Shown here piece by piece: positions 6,969 to 12,677 of a DNA stretch of 12,677 nt (its first letter is position 1; the number at the start of each line of letters is the position of its first letter). Source of the DNA: Bacteroidales bacterium UBA2030 (GTDB taxonomy: Bacteria; Bacteroidota; Bacteroidia; Bacteroidales; TTA-H9); assembly GCA_002332755.1 (NCBI GenBank), contig DDBO01000040.1, forward strand, positions 1 to 12,677. The letters run 5' to 3'. The notes under the pieces are model-generated. The model saw nothing but the letters and a program-made list of their open reading frames with translations, was not told the origin of the DNA and did not search any database. Both the position numbers and the translations under genes were made by a program.

Positions 6969-8024
6969 ATGGCAAATTTTATTACGTCAGGTGTAAAGAT
7001 TTCTGGATTGGCCGCTTGTGTTCCCCGAAAAGAAGTTTCTAATTATGATTACAAATGGGTCTCGGCCAAGGAGCGAGAACAATTGGTAAAAACCATTGGG
7101 GTAGAAAAACGCCGGCACGTTGAAAAAGGAACCACTACGTCAGATATGTGCCAGGCTGCTGCCGAAGCCCTTATCAACGGAATGCAAGTAGATCGCAGCC
7201 AGATAGACCTGCTCATTTTTGTTTCACAAACCCGCGATTATCTTATTCCCCAGACCTCAAATATTCTTCAGGACAAAATGGGTCTGCCCAAAACCTGCCT
7301 GTCGATTGATGTGAGCCTGGGATGTTCGGGTTATGTGTACGGCCTGGCCATGGCTTCCGGTATGATGAATGCTTTTAACATTGACAAAGCACTTTTGCTG
7401 GTTGGCGACATTTCTTCTCTCAATTCAGCTTACAGAGACAAAAGTACCTATCCTCTTTTTGGAGATGCCGGAACAGCTACCTTGCTGGAACGCGATAAAG
7501 ATGCCCCGCCGATGCATTTTAGCCTCGAAGGGGATGGTTCAGGATACAAGGCTATTATCATTCCTGACGGAGGGATGCGGAATTTTCTTTCAAAAAAATC
7601 TTTCGATTATAAAAAAATAGCTCCAGGCATATATCGTAGTCCTCTTCATGTAGCCCTCGATGGCATTGAAGTTTTCAACTTCAGCCTCCGGGAAGTAGTA
7701 CCCAATATTAAGCAGCTGCTTAAGTTTTCTGGTGAGGAACTGACTGATTTCGATTATGTTATTTTTCATCAGGCCAATAAACTCATTAACGACACTTTGC
7801 GCAAAATGCTAAAGTTGCCCCCCGAAAAAGTTCCTCTTTCCATTGGGAAATATGGCAATACCAGCTCTGCCAGCATACCTCTCACCATAGTGAGCGAGAT
7901 TCAAAACGAGGTGAGAGGACGCAATTTAAAACTGTTACTTTCAGCATTTGGCATAGGCCTTTCTTGGGGAACTGCCAGCCTGGTGCTTCAAAAGCCATAC
8001 TGCCCAAACATTGTTGAAATTTAA
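6969..8024 (+). CDS. 3-oxoacyl-ACP synthase III-like condensing enzyme
   Basis: A thiolase-fold enzyme (351 aa, longer than the roughly 317 of E. coli FabH) expected to condense an acyl-CoA primer with malonyl-ACP, releasing CO2 and making a 3-oxoacyl-ACP. The triad is complete: Cys119 in DVSLGCSGYVYGL, His267 in FHQAN, Asn297 in GKYGNTSSASIP. GDAGTA (165-170) is the family's glycine-rich element, and the N-terminal ISGLAACVP with the IGVEKRR stretch is standard. Cytoplasmic. It follows the ACP gene and ends 3 bp before the SDR gene, which would reduce its product. The dedicated ACP and reductase beside it suggest a special short acyl group, such as a 3-hydroxyacyl decoration, rather than bulk fatty acid synthesis. 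Related enzymes making branched starters or ketones cannot be excluded. Confidence 0.9.
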   Translation: MANFITSGVKISGLAACVPRKEVSNYDYKWVSAKEREQLVKTIGVEKRRHVEKGTTTSDMCQAAAEALINGMQVDRSQIDLLIFVSQTRDYLIPQTSNILQDKMGLPKTCLSIDVSLGCSGYVYGLAMASGMMNAFNIDKALLLVGDISSLNSAYRDKSTYPLFGDAGTATLLERDKDAPPMHFSLEGDGSGYKAIIIPDGGMRNFLSKKSFDYKKIAPGIYRSPLHVALDGIEVFNFSLREVVPNIKQLLKFSGEELTDFDYVIFHQANKLINDTLRKMLKLPPEKVPLSIGKYGNTSSASIPLTIVSEIQNEVRGRNLKLLLSAFGIGLSWGTASLVLQKPYCPNIVEI

Positions 8025-8027
8025 GCC

Positions 8028-8765
8028 ATGGAAAATGTGTTTAGCCTGAAAGGAAAAACCATACTTATAACCGGGGCTTCCTCGGGATTGGGAAAACAAA
8101 CGGCAATTTCGGCAAGCCGTATGGGAGCGACTGTGATAATCACCGGAAGAAGCGCTGAAAAATTGGCCGACACCTTCAGTCAGCTTGAGGGCGAAGGGCA
8201 CCTGAGTATTCCTGCTGACCTTACCCAAACAGCCGATATCGAGCGGTTGACAGATAACCTACCCCGGCTTAATGGAGTTGTATACAGTACTGGGGTCAGC
8301 GTACTCAAACCCGCCCGCTTTATCGATCAAAGCGATATTGATCAAAATTTCAGTATAGGCTTTAATGCACCTGTTTTACTCACAAGCCGGCTGCTGGCAG
8401 GCAAGAAACTGATCAGCGGAAATTGCTCACTTGTATTTATATCTTCCATTTCCATAAAATACCCTTTTGTGGGAGGAGCAATGTATATCAGTGTTAAAGC
8501 AGCACTGGAAAATTACGCCCGCGTATTAGGGCTTGAACTCGCACCTAAACGTATCCGGGTTAATTGTGTTGCACCCGCATTTGTAAAAGGCCCCATGCTC
8601 GAGCAGACCCGCGAAGCTACTAATGATGAAACCATACGACAAATAGAGGCCCGGCAACCCCTGGGGCTTGGAGAACCTGAAGATGTGGCTAATGCCATCC
8701 TGTTTTATATCAGCGATGCCTCCCGATGGATATCGGGTACCAGTTTGATGTTGGGTGGAGGATAA
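8028..8765 (+). CDS. SDR-family oxidoreductase, FabG-like ketoreductase candidate
   Basis: A classical short-chain dehydrogenase/reductase of 245 aa, the length of FabG. The nucleotide-binding loop is TGASSGLG (15-22), with Arg41 in GRS suggesting NADPH preference. Asp64 in ADLT contacts the adenine ring. The catalytic set is Asn113, Ser139/Ser140 in FISSIS, Tyr153 and Lys157 (YISVK). PAFVKGPM and the C-terminal SGTSLMLGGG complete the fold. The NNAG structural motif is replaced by YSTG (86-89), seen in divergent members. In context it likely reduces the 3-oxoacyl-ACP from the condensing enzyme to a 3-hydroxyacyl-ACP. It has only 3-bp gaps on either side, consistent with one transcript. A sugar-nucleotide keto group is an alternative substrate, but the neighbouring ACP and KAS III make the acyl route more likely. 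Confidence 0.88.
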   Translation: MENVFSLKGKTILITGASSGLGKQTAISASRMGATVIITGRSAEKLADTFSQLEGEGHLSIPADLTQTADIERLTDNLPRLNGVVYSTGVSVLKPARFIDQSDIDQNFSIGFNAPVLLTSRLLAGKKLISGNCSLVFISSISIKYPFVGGAMYISVKAALENYARVLGLELAPKRIRVNCVAPAFVKGPMLEQTREATNDETIRQIEARQPLGLGEPEDVANAILFYISDASRWISGTSLMLGGG

Positions 8766-8768
8766 AGT

Positions 8769-9704
8769 ATGGATACTGACACTCTTAAACATCCGGAATT
8801 TTCAGTGGTGGTTCCTGTATTTAACAGCAGCGAATCCCTTGAGGAGCTTACAGAGGGTATACTGCAAGTTTTTCAGGAGCTGAATCGGAGTTTTCAAATC
8901 ATTTTTATCGACGACCGTTCAACCGACGACAGCTGGAAGGTACTTTTTAACCTGAAAGAAAAATATCCTCAATATCTGACCCTGGTTCGTTTAGCCAAAA
9001 ACTTTGGTCAGCACAATGCCACCCTCTGCGGTATGCAATTGGCTTCCGGTGAAAAAATCATAACCATCGACGACGACCTGCAAACCCCTCCTGCTGAGAT
9101 CAAAAAGCTAATTGCCTGGCATGATGATAAAGGGGATGATGTGGTATATGGAATCAGCCGAAACAAAAATCATCATTTCATTCGCACTTTTGGAAGCCGG
9201 CTCATCAAATTTTTTTCCGGCAAGCTGCGCAATACCCCCGGAGAAGGCTCTTCGTTTCGACTCATAGCAAAACCCTTAGCCGATAAACTTCGTCAAAATG
9301 TTGTCTTTTTTGTTTTTATAGATGAGATCCTTCTTTGGTATACCGAAAACATCGGCTTTGTAGAAGTGCTTCACTTACCCCGCAAATACAATCACTCTGG
9401 ATATACCCCTCGCAAACTTTTGAATCTTGTTACCAATCTGGTCATTTTCTACACCGACTTTCCCCTTAAATTAATGGTATATGGAGGTTTTTTTGCATCC
9501 TTCATCAGTTTTATTATGGGCTTGGTGTTTATCATTAAAAAATTGTTTTTTAACGTTCCCCTGGGATATACCAGCCTTATTGTTGCCATTCTCTTTTCTA
9601 CCAGCATTACGCTTTTGAGCCTCGGGATTATTGGTGAATATCTGAGCCGTATTTATAAAGTTCAGAATAGGAAACCGCCATTTTCTATTGATAAAATCAT
9701 TTAA
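8769..9704 (+). CDS. Membrane-anchored GT2 glycosyltransferase, GtrB/ArnC/DPM1 type
   Basis: Predicted to move a sugar from a nucleotide sugar to polyprenyl phosphate on the cytoplasmic face of the inner membrane. The GT-A domain occupies about 10-225: SVVVPVFNSSESL, FIDDRSTDDSW (47-57), LAKNFGQHNA (75-84) and the metal-binding TIDDDLQTPPAEI (99-111), close to ArnC and GtrB. Two hydrophobic helices follow (about 232-257 and 267-291), ending in SLGIIGEYLSRIY (284-296), the usual membrane anchor of this group. Length 311 aa is near ArnC (322 aa). The sugar cannot be told from sequence. Context with ACP, KAS III and GNAT points to an acylated (amino) sugar placed on a lipid carrier. No flippase or GT-C partner is in the window; one would be needed to finish a GtrABC- or Arn-like pathway. 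Confidence 0.9.
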   Translation: MDTDTLKHPEFSVVVPVFNSSESLEELTEGILQVFQELNRSFQIIFIDDRSTDDSWKVLFNLKEKYPQYLTLVRLAKNFGQHNATLCGMQLASGEKIITIDDDLQTPPAEIKKLIAWHDDKGDDVVYGISRNKNHHFIRTFGSRLIKFFSGKLRNTPGEGSSFRLIAKPLADKLRQNVVFFVFIDEILLWYTENIGFVEVLHLPRKYNHSGYTPRKLLNLVTNLVIFYTDFPLKLMVYGGFFASFISFIMGLVFIIKKLFFNVPLGYTSLIVAILFSTSITLLSLGIIGEYLSRIYKVQNRKPPFSIDKII

Positions 9705-9718
9705 GTGAAATTGATGCC

Positions 9719-10408
9719 ATGAAGCTTATCCGCTATGGGATTGAACTGGAAAGGCTAAAGGAAAAAGACCTCGAGCTTGTACGTCAACACCGCAACAGCG
9801 AAAACATTCGCCAAACAATGGCTTACAGGGAGTATATTACTCCTGAAATGCAAAAGGAATGGTTTCAAAAAATAAACAATATCCATAACTTCTATTTGCT
9901 AATCCATTATCAAGGAGAAAAAATCGGTCTCATTAATGCCAAAAATATCGACTGGGAAAAGCAGGAACTTGAATCGGGTATTTTTCTGTGGGAGACTAAT
10001 TATTATGAAACTTACGTACCGGCAGTAGTATCGTTGATGATCACCGATATGTGTTTCGAACTGTTTGATTGGGACGCCCTCTATGCTCATATTCTCAAAA
10101 CCAATACCCGGGCTGTCGCGTATAATCAGGCACTGGGATATGAACTTCTACCCGGACAAGAAGACATTGAAAATCAGCTTTACAAACTCACCCCCCAACG
10201 ATTCAGAAAAAAGACCAGCCGTATCAGGCAATTAATGGAAAAAATGTTTCCAGAAGATAAAACCGCCCGCCTGGTACTTGAACCCGAAGATTTTCATAAT
10301 GGAATTGCCGAACAAATTGCTCCCCTCATAGAGCTGGCTATGCAGAAAAAACCTAACATAACCAGATGGAAAGAAACTGACGGAAGTGTTATTTTTTCTT
10401 TCGTTTAA
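9719..10408 (+). CDS. GNAT-family acyltransferase with extra C-terminal region
   Basis: The first ~160 residues match RimJ/RimL-type GNATs of the kind that acylate amino sugars (PseH-like): ERLKEKDLELVRQHRNSENIR (11-31, 'WRN'-like motif with His instead of Trp), TPEMQKEWF (41-49), YQGEKIGLINA (64-74), and NTRAVAYNQALGYE (129-142), the usual 'N-x-x-A-x-x-x-x-x-x-GF/Y' end motif. The acetyl-CoA loop between strand 4 and helix 3 is degenerate (TNYYETYVPAV, 93-103) and lacks the standard G-x-G/A pattern, so a different acyl donor is possible. Residues ~165-229 form an extension that I do not recognise. It ends the five-gene operon and overlaps the convergent sulfotransferase gene by 20 bp. I infer that it transfers the acyl group made by the ACP module to an amino sugar or other amine. 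Confidence 0.75.
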   Translation: MKLIRYGIELERLKEKDLELVRQHRNSENIRQTMAYREYITPEMQKEWFQKINNIHNFYLLIHYQGEKIGLINAKNIDWEKQELESGIFLWETNYYETYVPAVVSLMITDMCFELFDWDALYAHILKTNTRAVAYNQALGYELLPGQEDIENQLYKLTPQRFRKKTSRIRQLMEKMFPEDKTARLVLEPEDFHNGIAEQIAPLIELAMQKKPNITRWKETDGSVIFSFV

Positions 10409-11447
10409 TGCGATGAAACCATTTTGCCAGAAACGGGAGAAATAAGGCAAAACGTTTTTTCATTCCTGCCGGTAAAAACTCGCTGGCATCCATTATTTTA
10501 TATAGCATCCAACCATAAATCTGCCAGATTGCACTTCTGAAATACAATCCCAGGCTTCTTTTATTAAAAACCCGCTCATACCCCATTTGGGCAGCCCATT
10601 CCCCAATAACAAAATCCGCCATTTGTATTTCCCTCTCACTCAGGTGTGTTTTCCATTGCCCAATCGCACTTTTATTGACAGGGTTTCCGAGGTTCTTGTG
10701 AAAAAGTTCCAATAACTCCTTATCATACTTTTCCTTTACGACCTCTGCATATTTATAATAATCAAGCATTTGCGAATCCCACACCAGGCCTAAAAAAGCA
10801 AGCACCAGTCGTAAAACTTTCTCAGGATGGTCTACCAGGTCTTCGTAGCGAATAATAAGGGTTTGATTGGGGTATTGCAGCTTAAAATTCCAGGCCTTAC
10901 GAACAACATATTTCCACCGATAGGCTTGCAAGGCCACTACAGGAGCCTCGAACGAGAACTTTCGTACCGATAAAAAATTATCGCGATAATCTCTCACAAT
11001 AAAAATAATACGGGCATCAGGAAAAATCTGCCGCAACCTCCAGCCAAAGGTGGCAAATATTGGGTTCTTATCTCCAATTGCCATTATTGCCTGCTTATGG
11101 GGAAATATGGATGTATAATGGAGATAGAACAATTTAAAAACATCTCCAAACGAGCTGGATTCAGGCAAGGATTCAAGATCTTTTAAGAGAGAAGTCTCGT
11201 CAATCTCTAAATAAGAATATTGCCAATTCGGCGAGGCTAATCTCTCTTTAAAAGCTTCAAAAAACCGTTTTTTAAGTTCAGGTGAGAAATTTTTCTCTTT
11301 GCCAAATTCTTTGTAAAGGTTCAGCAAAACCGGATATTCCGGGGGCACTTTAATTTCGGGGTGCGCATCGAGAAGGGTCCGGAGCAAGGTAGTACCACTT
11401 CGGGGGCGGCCTAAAATAAAAAAAATCTGAGGGGATACTGTTTTCAT
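10389..11447 (-). CDS. PAPS-dependent sulfotransferase (Sulfotransfer_3 type), second of a tandem pair
   Basis: Expected to transfer sulfate from PAPS to a hydroxyl or amine. The 5'-phosphosulfate loop GRPRSGTTLLRTLLDAHP (13-30) and the 3'-phosphate motif RDYRDNFLS (Arg152 to Ser160) are both intact. GDKNP (125-129), RYEDLV (200-205) and IGQWKTHLS (262-270) also match the family. Length is 352 aa. The ATG at 11447 is chosen over an adjoining TTG at 11450. The C-terminal ~55 residues are amphipathic and aromatic-rich, ending in a basic tail (KRKKK), which suggests association with the membrane. No signal peptide. It lies 58 bp downstream of its paralog with no promoter box between, so the two are probably co-transcribed. 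It converges on the GNAT gene. The acceptor is unknown; a glycolipid or glycan from the neighbouring operon is a reasonable guess. Confidence 0.88.
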   Translation of the reverse strand: MKTVSPQIFFILGRPRSGTTLLRTLLDAHPEIKVPPEYPVLLNLYKEFGKEKNFSPELKKRFFEAFKERLASPNWQYSYLEIDETSLLKDLESLPESSSFGDVFKLFYLHYTSIFPHKQAIMAIGDKNPIFATFGWRLRQIFPDARIIFIVRDYRDNFLSVRKFSFEAPVVALQAYRWKYVVRKAWNFKLQYPNQTLIIRYEDLVDHPEKVLRLVLAFLGLVWDSQMLDYYKYAEVVKEKYDKELLELFHKNLGNPVNKSAIGQWKTHLSEREIQMADFVIGEWAAQMGYERVFNKRSLGLYFRSAIWQIYGWMLYKIMDASEFLPAGMKKRFALFLPFLAKWFHRIKRKKK

Positions 11448-11505
11448 CAAACTCTTTGAAACAGTATCAGGGAATAAGTTTAATTCTTAAAAAACAGGAA
11501 AAGGC

Positions 11506-12555
11506 TCAAGGTTTGAATTTACGATAAACTTTCACCAACCAGGGAAGCATCTGGGATAAAATAACCTTCACACGGTATGGTAAATACTCTCCCAATAACA
11601 TTAATTTGTACAAGATAAAGCCATAAATCTGCATGGGCAGGGCTAAAATTTTAATACGCAATGGGAAATGATTAAATTCCCTCAAATATCCTGCCTTTCC
11701 TGCATATTCCCCTACGGTTACATCCATTAATTGAATCTCTCTTGAAGTGAGTTTTTCTTTCCAGCGTCCGATGGAGGATGTATTGATGGGTTGAATCAGG
11801 CTCTTATGGTATTTGAGCAAGGTTTCCCTGTCGATGAAAGAAAAGCCATCGCCCGCCTTTTTATGGAAATTAAGCATTGTAGGGACAAAAGGAATTTCAA
11901 GGAATGTGCATATCTGTTGGAGTTTTTCTTCCGGATGAGTAACCAGGTCTTCATAGCGGAACATAAGAATACGTGTTGGATAGGCTTCTTTAAGTTTAAG
12001 CATCATTCGGGTAATATATTTCCACCGCCAAGCCTGCAAAACCGGATGAGGGGCCTCCCATTCAAACTTCCGCATAGAAAGGAAATTATCCCTATAATCA
12101 CGCGTTATAAAAAGAAATCTGGCGTCGGGAAACCATTTCATCAGCCGAGGGGTATAAAGGGCGTAAACCGGGTTTTTATCGCCGAGCAATCTTATATCCT
12201 GTTTAGGGAAGACACTTCGGCTATGATAGTAAAACAATTTTAGAACCTTGCTTAAGGGAACACCCCCCTGAAGCCGCAAAATATCAAGCGAAAGGGCTTG
12301 TTCGTCGATTCGCAGGTATTCGTAATTCCAGAAACTAAAAGTCTGAGGTTTTTTAAAGGTTTCCAATAGTTTGGCTTTATTGGATGCGTTCCAATGAGGA
12401 TAGGCGCCCAGCCTGTTAAATAGGTCGGGAATTACCGGATACTCAGGAGGAACAATAACATTGGGATGTGCATCAAGCAAGGTACGTATCAATGTGGTAC
12501 CAGACCGGGGACGGCCAATGATAAAAAAGAAAGGTAATTGCAACGGATCTGACAT
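11506..12555 (-). CDS. PAPS-dependent sulfotransferase (Sulfotransfer_3 type), first of a tandem pair
   Basis: Same family and layout as its downstream neighbour, 349 aa. GRPRSGTTLIRTLLDAHP (14-31) is the 5'-phosphosulfate loop; RDYRDNFLS (Arg152 to Ser160) is the 3'-phosphate motif. GDKNP (125-129), RYEDLV (200-205) and IGRWKEKL (262-269) are shared with the paralog. The stretch VPPEYP (35-40) after the first loop is common to both and probably lines the active-site entrance. The central region (about 40-115) and the helix after RYEDLV differ more, where acceptor specificity would be expected. The C-terminus (about 297-349) is again hydrophobic and basic, compatible with membrane contact. 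The ATG at 12555 follows a promoter box at 12571-12578. Duplication with divergence suggests two acceptor positions or two related products. Confidence 0.88.
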   Translation of the reverse strand: MSDPLQLPFFFIIGRPRSGTTLIRTLLDAHPNVIVPPEYPVIPDLFNRLGAYPHWNASNKAKLLETFKKPQTFSFWNYEYLRIDEQALSLDILRLQGGVPLSKVLKLFYYHSRSVFPKQDIRLLGDKNPVYALYTPRLMKWFPDARFLFITRDYRDNFLSMRKFEWEAPHPVLQAWRWKYITRMMLKLKEAYPTRILMFRYEDLVTHPEEKLQQICTFLEIPFVPTMLNFHKKAGDGFSFIDRETLLKYHKSLIQPINTSSIGRWKEKLTSREIQLMDVTVGEYAGKAGYLREFNHFPLRIKILALPMQIYGFILYKLMLLGEYLPYRVKVILSQMLPWLVKVYRKFKP

Positions 12556-12570
12556 TCCTCAAGATTTCTG

Positions 12571-12578
12571 CAAAGGTA
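12571..12578 (-). promoter_or_regulatory. -7 box for the sulfotransferase pair (minus strand)
   Basis: On the minus strand this reads TACCTTTG, an exact TAnnTTTG match, 15 bp before the ATG at 12555. CAAA (12594-12597, minus-strand TTTG) is a possible -33 element but sits about 4 nt closer than usual. It lies downstream of the terminator at 12615-12642, so the pair would have its own transcript. Confidence 0.45.
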
Positions 12579-12614
12579 AAAAGCACAAACCATCAAAAGA
12601 TAATCGTAAAAATG

Positions 12615-12642
12615 AAAAAAGCCCCCCGAAGGAGGCTTTTTT
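12615..12642 (-). terminator. Rho-independent terminator with UUCG tetraloop
   Basis: AAAAAAGCC (12615-12623) pairs with GGCTTTTTT (12634-12642); after one mismatch two further C-G pairs close the loop. On the minus strand the loop is TTCG between C and G, the very stable cUUCGg tetraloop, followed by six T. This is the functional orientation and would end a minus-strand gene entering from the right. It insulates the sulfotransferase pair from that gene. Confidence 0.85.
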
Positions 12643-12662
12643 CAAAAATCTGACAGGGAATA

Positions 12663-12677
12663 TTACTTGGTAACAGT
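12663..12677 (-). CDS. Possible last codons of a minus-strand gene beyond the right edge
   Basis: The minus strand reads Thr-Val-Thr-Lys-stop, with TAA at 12665-12663, 20 bp before the terminator. Placement directly before a strong same-orientation terminator is the main reason to call it a gene end. Five codons give no information on function. Confidence 0.3.
   Translation of the reverse strand, partial: TVTK

Noticed and set aside
11448..11450. TTG as the start of the downstream sulfotransferase
   Set aside because: An ATG follows immediately at 11447 and gives the same protein minus one residue, so the ATG is preferred.
11791..12243. A 150-codon plus-strand frame
   Set aside because: Shadow of the first sulfotransferase gene, which carries complete PAPS-binding motifs on the other strand.
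1..12677. CRISPR array, tRNA or rRNA gene, complete insertion sequence, riboswitch
   Set aside because: No regularly spaced repeats, cloverleaf-like sequences, rRNA cores or transposase frames were seen. In particular no cobalamin-riboswitch-like leader precedes the B12-dependent operon, because the upstream leader is too short.

Overview
The window looks like chromosomal DNA of a Bacteroidota bacterium, possibly an environmental Bacteroidales or Marinilabiliales type. Four intergenic sites match the Bacteroidota -7 promoter box (TAnnTTTG), starts lack clear Shine-Dalgarno sequences, intergenic DNA is AT-rich, and the left-edge recombinase fragment has the N-terminal style of Bacteroidota tyrosine integrases. 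The lineage call is inference. No rRNA, tRNA, CRISPR array or complete mobile element was seen.

Layout, left to right. (1) Positions 1-235 hold the first 78 codons of a tyrosine recombinase on the minus strand, running off the left edge. (2) Positions 236-688 are a non-coding spacer with an orphan hairpin and a promoter box. (3) Positions 689-2467 (+) encode an AMP-forming long-chain acyl-CoA synthetase. (4) Positions 6593-2462 (-) are a three-gene operon of paralogous cobalamin-binding radical SAM enzymes, each joined to the next by a 4-bp ATGA overlap. (5) A 105-bp divergent promoter region starts both this operon and the next one. (6) Positions 6699-10408 (+) are a tight five-gene operon: an acyl carrier protein, a ketoacyl-ACP synthase III with an intact Cys-His-Asn triad, a short-chain reductase, a membrane-anchored polyprenyl-phosphate glycosyltransferase (GtrB/ArnC/DPM1 type) and a GNAT acyltransferase. 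(7) Positions 12555-10389 (-) are two tandem PAPS-type sulfotransferases that converge on the GNAT gene. (8) At the right edge, a strong UUCG-loop terminator closes an upstream minus-strand gene of which only the last codons are visible.

Read together, the genes suggest an uncharacterised lipid or glycolipid/polysaccharide-decoration pathway. ACP, KAS III and SDR could build a short 3-hydroxyacyl unit. The GNAT could place that unit on an amino sugar, and the glycosyltransferase could load a sugar on undecaprenyl phosphate. The three radical SAM enzymes are of the kind that do methylation or C-C chemistry on unactivated carbons, and the sulfotransferases would sulfate a product. Each family assignment is well supported by motifs. 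That all of them act on one product is inference from co-location and a shared divergent promoter region. The acyl-CoA synthetase may simply be housekeeping.
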